From NCBI RefSeq assembly GCF_008271465.1, contig NZ_VMDU01000003.1, positions 248,001 through 312,000 on the forward strand: 64,000 nt of DNA, read 5' to 3'. Origin of the DNA: Tabrizicola flagellatus (GTDB taxonomy: Bacteria; Pseudomonadota; Alphaproteobacteria; Rhodobacterales; Rhodobacteraceae). The notes under the pieces were generated by a model. That model worked only from the letters and a program-made list of their open reading frames with translations, was not told the origin of the DNA and made no database searches. Below are positions 1 to 9,411 of the stretch, one piece after another (position 1 is the first letter of the stretch; each line of letters starts with the position of its first letter). Position numbers and translations under genes: made by a program.

Positions 1-845
1 ATGGCACGCAGATGATGTACCGGACCTGCACGGTGCAGGTGAACCTCGACTACGCCTCCGAAGCCGATTTCGTGAAGAAGCTGCGCGTGGCGCTGGCCCT
101 GCAACCCGTCGCCACCGCGCTCTTCGCCTCGTCGCCCTTCTTCGAGGGCCGGCCCAACGGCCACCGCAGCTGGCGCAGCCGCATCTGGCGCGGCCTCGAC
201 GACAGCCGCACCGGAATGCTGCCCTTCGCCTTCGAGGAGGGGATGGGCTTCCAGCGCTATGTGGACTGGGTGCTGGATGTGCCGATGTATTTCGTCTACC
301 GCGACGGAAGATACATCGACGCCCTGGGGCAAAGCTTCCGCGACTTCCTGGCCGGACGCCTGCCCGCGCTTCCGGGCGAGAAGCCGACGCTGTCGGACTG
401 GGCGGATCACATGACCACCGTCTTCCCCGAGGCGCGGGCGAAGAAGTTCATCGAGATGCGCGGCGCCGACGCCGGCGACCAGGCGCATATCGTGGCCCTG
501 CCGGCCTTCTGGGTCGGGCTGATGTACGACCAGACCGCGCTCGACGCGGCCTGGGATCTGGTCAAGGGGCTGGACACGGAAACGCGCGAGGGCCTGCGGG
601 TCGCGGCCTCGGTCTCGGCGCTCCAGGGCGAGGCGGGGGGCGTGAGGCTTCTGGACCTTGCGCGGGCGGCGGTGGGGCTGTCGCACGCGGGGCTTGTCGC
701 CCGGGGCCTGGGCGAGGAAGCGCAGCTTGCTCCGCTGGTCGAAAGCCTGAAGACCGGCCGGGTCCAGGCGGACCGCTGGCTTGAGCTTTACGAAGGCGCC
801 TGGGGCCGGGACCTGACCCCGATCTACGCGGCCGCCTCTCTCTGA
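1..845 (+). CDS. gshA: Glutamate--cysteine ligase, C-terminal part (5' cut by window)
   Basis: First enzyme of glutathione synthesis: ATP-dependent joining of glutamate and cysteine in the cytoplasm. About 280 residues are present, starting inside the protein. Near the left edge is RTCTVQVNLDY, followed by ASSPFFEGRPNG and a W-R-R-x-x-W-R-x-x-D-x-x-R stretch, all typical of the plant/alphaproteobacterial GCS2-type ligase rather than the E. coli type. Reading frame 3 is open from the window edge, so the true start lies upstream. The stop is four bases before a dispersed 67-base hairpin repeat, and the next gene (plsY) is convergent. Family assignment is firm; only the C-terminal part can be judged. 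Confidence 0.88.
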   Translation, partial: GTQMMYRTCTVQVNLDYASEADFVKKLRVALALQPVATALFASSPFFEGRPNGHRSWRSRIWRGLDDSRTGMLPFAFEEGMGFQRYVDWVLDVPMYFVYRDGRYIDALGQSFRDFLAGRLPALPGEKPTLSDWADHMTTVFPEARAKKFIEMRGADAGDQAHIVALPAFWVGLMYDQTALDAAWDLVKGLDTETREGLRVAASVSALQGEAGGVRLLDLARAAVGLSHAGLVARGLGEEAQLAPLVESLKTGRVQADRWLELYEGAWGRDLTPIYAAASL

Positions 846-848
846 GGC

Positions 849-915
849 GCCTCCTCGTTCGACTGCGTCCCCTCGTCGGACCGCCCCGCGAGGAGTGGCG
901 CAGCCATCGACGAGC
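849..915 (+). repeat. 67-base dispersed hairpin repeat, copy A
   Basis: Lies between the convergent ends of gshA and plsY. It reads GCCTCCTCGTTCGACTGCGT at the left and GAGGAGTGGCGCAGCCATCG near the right end, and folds back on itself through CTCGT..ACGAG, CGACTGCG..GCGCAGCC and CCTCG..CGAGG. Related copies are at 5096-5163, 39727-39795 and 48503-48569. Confidence 0.7.
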
Positions 916-926
916 CGCCAGCAGCG

Positions 927-1538
927 TCAGGCCTTCTTCGCCCCGATCCGCGGCTCGGTCCCCGCCTTGATCCGCTTCAGGTTCTCGGCATGCCGGACAT
1001 AGATCAGGATCGTCAGGGCCAGGGCCAGCAGCAGAAGGCTGCCATCCGTCAGCGCCAGGATCCAGAGGCCCGAACTTGCCGCGGCCACCAGCGCCGCAAT
1101 GGACGAGGTGCGGGTGACGACTGCGGTCAAAAGCCAGGTGCCGCAGACCGCAAGACCGACCGGCCAGTTCAGCGCGAGAAGGACGCCGAGAAAGGTCGCC
1201 ACCCCCTTGCCGCCGCGAAAGCCCAGCCAGACCGGGAACAGATGGCCGAGGAATGCGGCCAGACCCGCTACCTGTGCCGCGTCCTCGGCCAGAAGCCAGC
1301 GCGCGATCAGCACGGCAAGTGCTCCCTTGCCCCCGTCCAGCAGAAGCGTCGCCAGCGCCGCGCCCTTGTTCCCGGTGCGCAGCACGTTGGTCGCGCCGAT
1401 GTTCCCCGACCCGATCTGGCGCAGGTCGCCCAGACCCAGCATCCGCGTCACGACCACGCCGAAGGGGATGGCGCCCAGCAGATAGCTCAGCACCGCGGTC
1501 AGCAGAAGAAGCCCCGGCGAAGTCACAAGTTCAGGCAT
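927..1538 (-). CDS. plsY: Glycerol-3-phosphate acyltransferase PlsY
   Basis: Membrane enzyme that moves an acyl group from acyl-phosphate to glycerol-3-phosphate, making lysophosphatidic acid for phospholipids. At 203 residues it has the usual length, with about five hydrophobic segments. The three conserved motifs are visible: GSGNIGATN (residues 43-51), DGGKG (68-72) and [15 protein letters not shown] (98-112). It is the last gene of a minus-strand run that starts with pyrB, only 3 bases after the pyrC homologue stops, so it is probably cotranscribed. The pyr-plsY linkage is common in Rhodobacteraceae. Confidence 0.95.
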   Translation of the reverse strand: MPELVTSPGLLLLTAVLSYLLGAIPFGVVVTRMLGLGDLRQIGSGNIGATNVLRTGNKGAALATLLLDGGKGALAVLIARWLLAEDAAQVAGLAAFLGHLFPVWLGFRGGKGVATFLGVLLALNWPVGLAVCGTWLLTAVVTRTSSIAALVAAASSGLWILALTDGSLLLLALALTILIYVRHAENLKRIKAGTEPRIGAKKA

Positions 1539-1541
1539 GTC

Positions 1542-2816
1542 TCAGGCATCCGCAGCGAAGACCTGTGTCCCCGCGACCCAGGTGCCCAGCACCTTACCTT
1601 CCATCCGCGCGCCGTCAAACGGCGTGTTCTTCGACTTGGACCGCAGGCGGAAGCGGTCCATCAGGAAGGGGGCATCGGGGTCGAACAGGACCAGATCGGC
1701 CGGCGCGCCCTCGGCCAGCCGGCCCTGCGGCAGGCCCAGCCGGCGGGCGGGGTTCAGCGCCATGGCCCGGAACAGCGCGGGCAGGTCGAGATGGCCGGCA
1801 TGGAACAGCCGCATGGCCGCGGGCAGGAAGGTTTCCAACGCTACGGCGCCCGGCGCGGCCTCTTCGAAGGGCAGGCGCTTCGATTCCTCGTCGGCAGGTG
1901 TGTGCATCGAACAGATGATGTCGATCGTCCCGTCCGCCACCGCCGCGACCATCGCCAGCCGGTCCTGTTCCGACCGGAGCGGCGGGGTGAACTTGAAGAA
2001 GGTCCGGTAGTCGCCCACGTCGAATTCGTTCAGCGTCAGGTGGTGAATCGAGGTGCCAGCCGTCACGTCGATCGCTGCCGACTTGGCGCGGCTCAGCGCC
2101 GGCAATGCCTTGGCCGTGGTGATCTGGTCGGCGTGGTAGCGCACGCCCGTCATCTCGACCAGCGCGAGGTCGCGTTCCAGCCCCATGCGTTCCGCCATGG
2201 GCGACACGGCCGGGATGCCGCGCAGCGAGGCGAACTTGCCGGACGTCGCCGAGGCCCCGGCGGACAGGCCGGGGTCCTGCGGATGGCCGACGACCAGCGC
2301 GCCGAGGCTGCGGGCGTAGGTCATCGCCCGGGCAAGGGCCTTGGCATCGGTCGAGACGCGGAAGACATCGGTGAAGGCGATCGCGCCGGCGTCGCGCAGA
2401 AAGCCGATCTCGGTCATCTCGCGCCCCTCGCGGCCCTTGGTCAGCGCGGCCATGTGCCGGATCCGAACCGGGGCTTCGGCGGCGCGGCGGGTGACGAATT
2501 CAAGCGTCTCGGGCGTGTCGATGGCGGGGTGGGTGTCGGGCCGGGCGATGATCGTGGTCACGCCCCCCGCCGCCGCAGCAGCCCCGGCCGAGCCGAAGCT
2601 TTCGCGGTGCCTCTCTCCCGGTTCGCCGATCTTGACGCCCAGATCGACGATGCCGGGGGCAAGGCACTTTCCCCCGCAGTCGATGACGGTTGCGCCTTTC
2701 GGGGCCTTCCCGTCGCGGGCAAGGATCGCGCCGTCCTTCACCGTCAGGCTGCCCGGGGCATCGGTCCCGGCTTCGGGGTCGATCAGGCGGGCGTTGGCGA
2801 AATGCAGCGTGGTCAT
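1542..2816 (-). CDS. pyrC: Dihydroorotase homologue, probably catalytically inactive (PyrC'-like)
   Basis: Amidohydrolase-family protein of 424 residues, like type I dihydroorotase of pyrimidine synthesis. The key residues are missing: where active enzymes have D-x-H-x-H-x-R-x-P-G this one has VDLGVKIGEPG (57-67), losing both metal-binding histidines and the substrate arginine. The usual T-D-H-A-P-H is SMHTPAD (303-309), losing the catalytic aspartate. In Pseudomonas, an inactive PyrC' is needed to assemble the PyrB transcarbamoylase, and pyrB lies upstream in this same run, so a structural role is a reasonable inference. The start at 2816 (MTTLHFANARLIDPEAG) matches the family; an upstream in-frame ATG at 2882 would add 22 residues of no family character. 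Confidence 0.85.
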   Translation of the reverse strand: MTTLHFANARLIDPEAGTDAPGSLTVKDGAILARDGKAPKGATVIDCGGKCLAPGIVDLGVKIGEPGERHRESFGSAGAAAAAGGVTTIIARPDTHPAIDTPETLEFVTRRAAEAPVRIRHMAALTKGREGREMTEIGFLRDAGAIAFTDVFRVSTDAKALARAMTYARSLGALVVGHPQDPGLSAGASATSGKFASLRGIPAVSPMAERMGLERDLALVEMTGVRYHADQITTAKALPALSRAKSAAIDVTAGTSIHHLTLNEFDVGDYRTFFKFTPPLRSEQDRLAMVAAVADGTIDIICSMHTPADEESKRLPFEEAAPGAVALETFLPAAMRLFHAGHLDLPALFRAMALNPARRLGLPQGRLAEGAPADLVLFDPDAPFLMDRFRLRSKSKNTPFDGARMEGKVLGTWVAGTQVFAADA

Positions 2817-2878
2817 GTCCGGTCCGTCCGAAGGTCGCGGAGGGTATGCGACGGCACGGGGCGCTTGTCCACTGGAAC

Positions 2879-3403
2879 TCACCCGAAGGCGAGCCAGAGC
2901 GCGGTGGCCCCGGTCAGGGCCAGCGCGAGGCCGAGGAAGAGGAAGGCGGACTCCGGGCGCTGCGGGGTCGGGTCGGGGGCCATGTCGGGTCCGAGGGTGC
3001 CTTCGGCGGCGGCGGTCGGCAGCGGCTCGAAATGCACCGGCGGGCGGTCCTCGGCATAGGTGGCGACTAGGGTCAGCCGCGGATCCGGGGTCAGGGTGAG
3101 GGCGCGGCCGTGCAGCGCCTTTGACAGAAGGATCAGGACCGGCCCCCGCAATGCCTCCAGCCGCTCGCGATCCGACGCCACGGCGGCGTCGGGGACGCCC
3201 AGCCCTTCGGTCAGATAGGCGGGCAGGCCGAGGCCGGCGAGGTCGGCAAGGTCGAAGATCTCGATGAAGGCGGGGTCGAGGTCGGGATCGCCGAGCAGCT
3301 CTGCCGCCAGCCGCGCCTTGTCGCGGCGGAAGTCGTCCGGGGAAAGCCGCGCCGCGAAGACGCGGATGCCGTGGCGGTCGTGGGCGGGGATCGTCAGGCT
3401 CAT
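2879..3403 (-). CDS. Uncharacterised protein with C-terminal membrane anchor
   Basis: A 174-residue protein of no family I recognise. Residues 1 to about 145 are soluble-looking, with several acidic D/E and P stretches. The end (about 152-172, FLFLGLALALTGATALWLAF) is one hydrophobic segment, so it is probably a tail-anchored or inner-membrane protein facing the cytoplasm. It overlaps the preceding 146-residue gene by 4 bases (ATGA type), so the two are likely translated together. It sits between pyrB and the pyrC homologue with two other small membrane genes, which suggests a conserved accessory module, but function is unknown. Confidence 0.72.
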   Translation of the reverse strand: MSLTIPAHDRHGIRVFAARLSPDDFRRDKARLAAELLGDPDLDPAFIEIFDLADLAGLGLPAYLTEGLGVPDAAVASDRERLEALRGPVLILLSKALHGRALTLTPDPRLTLVATYAEDRPPVHFEPLPTAAAEGTLGPDMAPDPTPQRPESAFLFLGLALALTGATALWLAFG

Positions 3404-3840
3404 CGCCGGGTCATGATGCGGGCGGCGGTGGCGGCGGGGTCGGCCTGATACTTGACCAGATGCCGGTCGCCGGTGGCGGTGGTGATCTGCACCGCGCCGA
3501 GGAAGGGCCGGGCCGATTGCAGCTCGGCCAGCGGGATCGCCCGCCCACCGGGGCCAAGGAGGCGACGGTCGGTCAGCCGCCAGGTCTCGCCCAGGGCCTC
3601 GGAGGCAAGGAAGGCCGCCCGCGCGCCGATGGCGATGGCCGCGCCAAGCGGGCCGGCGACGGGGTAGGGATTGCCCTGCCAGATCAGGAACAGCCCGGCG
3701 GCGGCGCCAAGGACGACGGCCATGACCAGGTGACTGCGCCAGTAGGCGGTGCGGTCGGCGGGAAACTCGGCCAGCACCGTCTCGCCGTCCAGAAGCGGGA
3801 CCGCATGGCCGAGGATCGGGTCGGGTTCGATGCGGGCCAT
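3400..3840 (-). CDS. Uncharacterised membrane protein, PH-like C-terminal part
   Basis: A 146-residue protein. It has two hydrophobic segments at about 38-55 and 61-80, followed by a soluble part with W-R-L-T-D-R-R-L-L (about 87-95) and IPLAELQSARPFLGAVQI. This is the layout of bacterial PH-domain membrane proteins, where T-x-x-R follows two membrane helices. It overlaps the next gene (2879-3403) by 4 bases, and its start codon shares the A of the stop codon of the 39-residue gene before it (TGATG). The PH-like assignment rests on pattern only; no function is claimed. Confidence 0.72.
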   Translation of the reverse strand: MARIEPDPILGHAVPLLDGETVLAEFPADRTAYWRSHLVMAVVLGAAAGLFLIWQGNPYPVAGPLGAAIAIGARAAFLASEALGETWRLTDRRLLGPGGRAIPLAELQSARPFLGAVQITTATGDRHLVKYQADPAATAARIMTRR

Positions 3841-3959
3841 CAGGCGATCCAGACGATGACGATGGTGAAAAGGGCGAGAAAGACCAGCACTGCGGCCGCC
3901 ACCATGCCGCCCTGGCGCATCTCGGCTTTCGTGGGCTTGCGGTCGGGGTCGGGGGTCAT
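3840..3959 (-). CDS. 39-residue single-pass membrane protein
   Basis: A small open frame starting MTPDPDRKPTKAEMRQGG and ending in one strongly hydrophobic segment (residues 19-39, MVAAAVLVFLALFTIVIVWI plus A). The charged N-terminus and the overlap of its TGA with the ATG of the next gene argue that it is translated. It lies about 115 bases downstream of pyrB. No known family; it could be a subunit or anchor for the two following proteins. Confidence 0.6.
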   Translation of the reverse strand: MTPDPDRKPTKAEMRQGGMVAAAVLVFLALFTIVIVWIA

Positions 3960-4074
3960 TCGGTCTTGCCCTGCAGGTCGCGGATCATGGCGAAACCAAG
4001 AGGCTCCGGCGTCAAGGGAGAAGGCAGTCTCCAGCCATCACGTGGTGATGTGCTACTTGCGATCCGGTCCGACC

Positions 4075-5037
<963 letters not shown>

Positions 5038-5095
5038 GATCGTCCCCTTTTCCGGTTTTCCCCTCTATCGCAAAGGGGGCGCATCCCGGCAAGCC

Positions 5096-5163
5096 GCTCG
5101 TCGATGCCTTCGGCACTCCTCGCTGACCTCCCGACGAGAAGCCTAAGGCGCGACGCAGGAGGT
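5096..5163 (-). repeat. 67-base dispersed hairpin repeat, copy B
   Basis: Lies between the stop of moaB and the start of pyrB. Read on the minus strand it ends with GAGGAGTGCCGAAGGCATCG, matching the other copies. Its stem is GCCTTAGGC against GCCGAAGGC, different bases from copies A and D but nearly as well paired. Confidence 0.65.
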
Positions 5164-5175
5164 GCTTAGACGGCG

Positions 5176-5718
5176 TCACTTCCGTTTCAGGTGCTCTTCC
5201 AGGCGCGGCATGATCTCGACGAAGTTGCAGGGCCGGTGGCGGCTGTCGAGCTGGGGTTTCAGGATCTCGTCCCAGGCATCGCGGCAGGCGCCGGGGCTGC
5301 CGGGCAGGGCGAAAAGGTAGGTGCCGCCCGCCACGCCCCCGGTCGCGCGGCTTTGCACCGCCGAGGTGCCGATCTTCTGCATGGAAACGAGGGTGAAGAC
5401 GGTGCCGAAGGCCTCGATCTCCTTCTCGTAGACCTCGCGGTGGGCCTCGACCGTGACATCGCGGCCGGTCAGGCCGGTGCCGCCGGTGGTCAGGATCACG
5501 TCTACCTGCGGGTCGGCGATCCAGCCGCGCAGGCGCGCGACGATGGCGGCGCGGTCGTCGGGCACGATGCCCCGGTCGGCCAGCACATGCCCGGCCCCGG
5601 TCAGCCGCTCCACCAGCGTGTCGCCGGACTTGTCCGTTTCGGGTGTGCGGGTGTCGCTGACGGTCAGCACCGCGATGCGGACCGGGTGGAAGGGCAGGCT
5701 TTCGTCGATGCGGGACAT
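5176..5718 (-). CDS. moaB: Molybdenum cofactor biosynthesis protein MoaB
   Basis: MoaB/Mog-family protein of 180 residues that binds molybdopterin and is thought to adenylylate it during molybdenum cofactor synthesis. The signature TTGGTGLTGRD is at residues 77-87, and ALPGSPGAC is further on. It is preceded by a LysE-type exporter gene only 3 bases away on the same strand, so the two and the glycosylase before them probably form one transcript. The 138-base gap downstream to pyrB carries a dispersed repeat. Confidence 0.93.
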   Translation of the reverse strand: MSRIDESLPFHPVRIAVLTVSDTRTPETDKSGDTLVERLTGAGHVLADRGIVPDDRAAIVARLRGWIADPQVDVILTTGGTGLTGRDVTVEAHREVYEKEIEAFGTVFTLVSMQKIGTSAVQSRATGGVAGGTYLFALPGSPGACRDAWDEILKPQLDSRHRPCNFVEIMPRLEEHLKRK

Positions 5719-5721
5719 GGG

Positions 5722-6351
5722 TCAGTTCCTTGGCATGAGGGCAAGCCGCAGCGCCAGCGCCCCGAAGATCGTGGCGCTGATCCGCGAGAGCCACCGCGCC
5801 AGTCCGGCCGAACGGGCGACGCGCTGGCCGATGGACCCGGCGAAGACACCGACGGCGCCGTTGACCAGAAGGCCACCGAGGGCAAAGACGATGCCGAGCG
5901 TCAGGAATTGCGGCAGGATCGGGCGGGCGGGGGTCACGAACTGCGGCAGGAAGGCCAGGATGAACAGGATCACCTTGGGATTCAGCAGGTTGACCATGAG
6001 TCCCTGCCAGAAGGCCATGGCGGGCGTGGTGGGCACCACCTGCGCTTCGCGGGCGAAGGGCGAAGCGCGCAGGGCCCCGACGGCCAGCCAGAGCAGGTAG
6101 CCCACGCCCAGCCAGCGGATCGCCTCGAAGGCCGCCGGATGCGCCGCGACCAGCGCCCCGAGGCCAAGCGCGGCCAGCAGCGTATGGACCATGCCGCCCG
6201 TGGCTATCCCGAAATTTGCGGCCATCGCCGGGCGCCAGCCGGATTTCAGCCCCTGGCCCAGGCAGAACATCATGTCCGCCCCCGGCGTGAGGTTCAGCGC
6301 CAGCCCGGCGGGGACGAAGGCGAGCAGGGTCAGGGGCTCGACCGGCAGCAT
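5722..6351 (-). CDS. LysE/RhtB-family amino acid exporter
   Basis: Inner-membrane protein of 209 residues with about six hydrophobic segments and the family N-terminal pattern L-x-P-G-A-D-M (LNLTPGADMMFCLGQGLKSG, residues 19-38). LysE-type proteins export amino acids or homoserine lactones; the substrate cannot be read from the sequence. Its start shares a base with the stop of the uracil-DNA glycosylase gene upstream, so translation is probably coupled. Neighbouring moaB follows after 3 bases. Confidence 0.9.
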   Translation of the reverse strand: MLPVEPLTLLAFVPAGLALNLTPGADMMFCLGQGLKSGWRPAMAANFGIATGGMVHTLLAALGLGALVAAHPAAFEAIRWLGVGYLLWLAVGALRASPFAREAQVVPTTPAMAFWQGLMVNLLNPKVILFILAFLPQFVTPARPILPQFLTLGIVFALGGLLVNGAVGVFAGSIGQRVARSAGLARWLSRISATIFGALALRLALMPRN

Positions 6352-7133
6352 CAGCGCAGCCTCGCCTGCAGCGACAGAAGGTCGGCCCAGGCCTCGCGCT
6401 TGGCCGAGGGGTTGCGCAAGAGATAGGCCGGATGGGTCATCGGCAGCATCGGCTTGCCCAGGGCCTGCGTCCAGGTGCCCCGGGCGCGGAGGATGCCCTT
6501 CGCCCCCGTCAGCGCGAAAAGGGGTGTGTTGCCCAGGACCACGATCACCTGCGGATCGACCAGCGCGATATGGCGTTCGACGAAGGGCAGCATCATGGCG
6601 ATCTCGGCCGGTTCCGGGTCGCGGTTGCCGGGGGGGCGCCAGGGCATCACATTGGTGATGTAAAGCGCGCTTTCGGCATCGGGCGATGTGCGCGACAGGC
6701 CGATGGCGGCGAACATCCGGTCCAGAAGCTGCCCGGCCCGGCCGACGAAGGGGCGGCCCTCGCGGTCCTCGTCCGCGCCGGGTGCCTCACCCAGGAGCAG
6801 CACGCGGGCGGCGGGGTTGCCGTCTGCAAAGACCGTGTTCCGTGCGCCCTTCTTCAGGTCGCAATGCGGATAGCGGGCGATCGCGGCGCGGAGGTCCTCC
6901 AGCGTTGTCGCGGCCGATGCCGAGGCCCGTGCTGCGCCCACAGGGTCGTCCGCAGGCACGGGGACATCGGGGGGCGGAGCCGCCGCGACACGGGGGCCGG
7001 AGGGTTCGGGCGCGAGGTCGTACCGATTGAGCGCAGTCTCGGAAATCGCCTCGTCGGCCCCGGCTTCCCCGAGCCAGACCAGCGCCGCCAGGGCGGCCTG
7101 CCAGTCGTCTGCGATCTCGCCAGCGATTCCCAT
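6351..7133 (-). CDS. Uracil-DNA glycosylase, family 4-like
   Basis: Removes uracil from DNA, the first step of base excision repair. The protein has about 260 residues. [20 protein letters not shown] and [11 protein letters not shown] are the active-site motifs of the family 4/5 superfamily, and [13 protein letters not shown] is the conserved middle block. Odd: only one cysteine is visible in the whole protein (YPHCDLK), whereas classic family 4 enzymes use four cysteines for an iron-sulfur cluster. The first 60-70 residues are a family-variable, Pro/Ala-rich leader. I placed the start at 7133 ([12 protein letters not shown]); an upstream alternative at 7169 adds 12 residues. Confidence 0.88.
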   Translation of the reverse strand: MGIAGEIADDWQAALAALVWLGEAGADEAISETALNRYDLAPEPSGPRVAAAPPPDVPVPADDPVGAARASASAATTLEDLRAAIARYPHCDLKKGARNTVFADGNPAARVLLLGEAPGADEDREGRPFVGRAGQLLDRMFAAIGLSRTSPDAESALYITNVMPWRPPGNRDPEPAEIAMMLPFVERHIALVDPQVIVVLGNTPLFALTGAKGILRARGTWTQALGKPMLPMTHPAYLLRNPSAKREAWADLLSLQARLR

Positions 7134-7202
7134 GGGAGAAAGCCTAGGTTTCCGGTGCAGGAGTGACAACCGGCTCTTGCACGTCCGGCGGCGTCCTCCG
7201 GC

Positions 7203-7994
7203 TCAGGGGGCGGGGCAGCCCCGGACCTCGACCGCGCTGCCGGCGGCCAGGATGGTCATGGTGATCTGGGATCGGTCCAGCGCGAAGGGGGCACCGCTCG
7301 GGGGGACAAGCTCGGTGATCGAGACCAGCTCGCCGCCCCGGCGCTCGGTGACGGCCTCTGCCACCCAGACATCGCGGTCGGCGGTCTCGAAGGCGACCAC
7401 CTCGGGAAGTCCCGGATCGGGCAGCCCCACACGCGCAGTGATGCGCAGGCCGTCCGCGATCGGGTCGATGCTGCAGGCAACGCGGGTCACGCCTGCCTCC
7501 TGAGCCGTCGCCGCGCGTCGGGCAAGGGCCGCCCGGATCGCGTCGTCCGGCGCGCCGGGCGCCGTCAGTTCGGAGCCGAGCTCGACGGTGGCGGGCATGC
7601 AGATTTCGTCGCAGACACCCAGATCCATCCTCACGCGCAGCCGGATCGGACGGGCAGGATCTTCGGGGGTGACCTCGACCGGCAGCACCAGTCGGTCGTG
7701 ATAGCCGATGGTCTGCATCCTGTTGACCTGAAACACATCTGGTGCCGGCCAGTGCAAGCGCACCGACCTTACGTTCTCGGACCCCGACCAGTCGAAGCTG
7801 GGCGGAATCCCGGCATCGCCGGGGCTGCGCCAGTAGGTCTTCCAGCCGGGCGCGAGCCGCAGGTCCAGCCCAGCCATGCGCCCGCCATTTTCTGTCTGCC
7901 ATCCGGGAATCAGCGCGACCGACAACACATCGTCCTGCGTGGTCGCAAGGGCGGGGGCAGCAAGGCAGGTGAGGAGGAGGACAGATCGGATCAT
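7203..7994 (-). CDS. Periplasmic DsbD-alpha-like domain protein
   Basis: A 263-residue protein beginning with a clear signal peptide (MIRSVLLLTCLAAPALA). The mature part is like the N-terminal domain of the disulfide reductase DsbD. It contains the cysteine pair LGVCDEICMPATVEL, with C-x-x-x-C spacing as in the DsbD N-terminal domain, plus C near residue 185 and the C-terminal RGCPAP. It lacks the membrane and thioredoxin parts of full DsbD, so it probably exchanges electrons with a separate CcdA/DsbD-like membrane partner. The start is chosen because the signal peptide begins there; longer frames upstream have no family character. Confidence 0.85.
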   Translation of the reverse strand: MIRSVLLLTCLAAPALATTQDDVLSVALIPGWQTENGGRMAGLDLRLAPGWKTYWRSPGDAGIPPSFDWSGSENVRSVRLHWPAPDVFQVNRMQTIGYHDRLVLPVEVTPEDPARPIRLRVRMDLGVCDEICMPATVELGSELTAPGAPDDAIRAALARRAATAQEAGVTRVACSIDPIADGLRITARVGLPDPGLPEVVAFETADRDVWVAEAVTERRGGELVSITELVPPSGAPFALDRSQITMTILAAGSAVEVRGCPAP

Positions 7995-8133
7995 GCCGCG
8001 AAGATAGGAATAGCGGGGCGCGATGGAAATCACTTTGCGGCGAAGGCGCGTGATCGTGGCCTTCCGGCCATGGTCGGGGCTTGTCCCCCAAGGCTCGCAG
8101 GGCCATGTTCTGATCAGGGGAATGGGGGTGCCG

Positions 8134-8691
8134 ATGGACCTTTCCGGACAGATCCTGATCGCGATGCCAGGCATGGCGGACCCGCGGTTCGAGAAAAGCG
8201 TTGTTCTTATTTGCGCCCATTCGGCCGAGGGGGCGATGGGGTTGATCGTCAACAAGCCCCTGGAAGACCTGAGCTTTTCCGGGCTGCTGGAGCATCTTGG
8301 CATCCCCCTTGCGCCTGCAGGCCGCGACATCCGGGTGCATTTCGGCGGGCCGGTGGAGCGGGGGCGGGGGTTTGTCCTGCACTCCGCCGACTGGCGTCCC
8401 CCGGGCGAGGGCACGATGGCCGTGCCGGGGGGGCTGGAGATGACGGCGACGATCAACGTGCTGGAGGCTTTGGCGAGCGGAGGGGGGCCGGGTAAGGCCT
8501 TGCTGGCGCTGGGGTATTCCGGCTGGGGGCCGGGTCAGCTGGAGGCCGAGATCGCGCGGAACGACTGGCTGACTTGTGAGGCTCCGGACGGGCTGGTGTT
8601 CGCGCCGGATGACGGCGGGAAGTGGTCGGCGGCGCTGCGGGGGATGGGGATTGATCCCTTGACCCTGAGCGCGGCGGCGGGGCGGGCTTAG
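8134..8691 (+). CDS. YqgE/AlgH family protein
   Basis: Widely conserved single-domain protein (185 residues from this start), often annotated as a putative transcriptional regulator, although its biochemical role is unsettled. It begins MDLSGQILIAMPGM, exactly like the E. coli protein, and continues with SAEGAMGLIVNKPLEDL and HFGGPVERGRGFVLH. The start at 8134 is preceded by a GGGGG stretch and fits the family; an in-frame ATG at 8122 would add four residues. It is divergent from the DsbD-alpha-like gene across about 140 bases. Confidence 0.9.
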   Translation: MDLSGQILIAMPGMADPRFEKSVVLICAHSAEGAMGLIVNKPLEDLSFSGLLEHLGIPLAPAGRDIRVHFGGPVERGRGFVLHSADWRPPGEGTMAVPGGLEMTATINVLEALASGGGPGKALLALGYSGWGPGQLEAEIARNDWLTCEAPDGLVFAPDDGGKWSAALRGMGIDPLTLSAAAGRA

Positions 8692-8937
8692 GGCCGCAAG
8701 AGACTCAGCTAAGGGGTTGGGAACGCTGGGTTAATCCGGGGGATTTCAGGGAGGTTAACGGTCTGGCATCCGTCTGGCATGCGTCGGGTTTCCGTCCCGA
8801 CGGTTTGCGGGCGGGTGGGGCGTTAACCTTGGGGGACGAATCGCGTGTGGCTGGCCGGGGCGGTGCGCTGTAGCGCACCCTACGATGCGGGAGATGTTGG
8901 TTACTGGGCGTTAAGGTTTGGCCGCTAGCTTTCGGTC
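8692..8937. other. Intergenic region with one REP unit
   Basis: 246 bases between AlgH and the transposase. No coding potential was seen. It contains a TTAAC-bearing AT-richer patch (about 8729-8830) and a single REP hairpin at 8862-8883 that lies about 55 bases before the transposase start. Confidence 0.6.
8862..8883 (-). repeat. REP unit 1 (single)
   Basis: A perfect hairpin, GGTGCGCT-GT-AGCGCACC, followed by CTAC. Read on the minus strand this is the conserved GTAG tetranucleotide directly 5' of the hairpin, the arrangement recognised by RAYT transposases in other bacteria. It sits upstream of the RAYT gene. Confidence 0.8.
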
Positions 8938-9411
8938 ATGTCCAGCTATCTTCGCCCCAGAGTTCCCGGAGCTTCGGTCTTTCTCACGGTCACCCTTGCA
9001 GAGCGCGGCACCAATCTGCTCGTGCGTGAGATTGAAGCCTTGCGCCATGCGGTTCGTGTCACGCGTCTCAAGCGACCATTCCGGATAGATGCCTGGGTCG
9101 TGCTGCCGGATCACATGCATTGCGTCTGGACCTTGCCGGAGGGTGATGCCGATTACGGTGGGAGGATAGGCCAGATCAAGGCGACGTTCTCAAAGGCGTT
9201 ACCGGAAGGGCGATTGCGGTCAAGCCACATCCTGCGGCGGGAGAAGGGTATCTGGCAGCGGCGTTTCTGGGAGCATCATGTCAGGGGCGAGCAGGATTTC
9301 TCGGCCTGCGTTCACTATTGCTGGACCAATCCGGTGAAGCATGGGTTGGTCCAGGATGTTCGGGATTGGCCCTATTCGTCGTGGCATCGCGATGTCGGTG
9401 CGGCAGCGTAG
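8938..9411 (+). CDS. REP-associated tyrosine transposase (RAYT)
   Basis: HUH-superfamily Y1 nuclease of 157 residues, related to IS200/IS605 transposases but usually single copy and tied to REP sequences. The metal-binding HxH is LPDHMHCVW (H59, H61) and the catalytic tyrosine is Y127 in HYCWTNPVKHGLV. IWQRRFWEHHVRG and WPYSSWH complete the family pattern. REP hairpins flank it (8862-8883 and 9408-9458). The stop codon TAG at 9409-9411 is itself part of the GTAG of the downstream REP. Known RAYTs bind and cut such REPs; that this one acts on these copies is inference from position and GTAG spacing. Confidence 0.92.
   Translation: MSSYLRPRVPGASVFLTVTLAERGTNLLVREIEALRHAVRVTRLKRPFRIDAWVVLPDHMHCVWTLPEGDADYGGRIGQIKATFSKALPEGRLRSSHILRREKGIWQRRFWEHHVRGEQDFSACVHYCWTNPVKHGLVQDVRDWPYSSWHRDVGAAA

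Noticed and set aside
2816-2882. Longer start for the pyrC homologue
   Set aside because: Extra 22 residues have no family similarity; ATGA overlap with the neighbour is likely a coincidence or weak coupling.
990-3059. 689-residue plus-strand open frame
   Set aside because: Runs opposite plsY and the pyrC homologue, has no family character and is an effect of GC-rich codon use.
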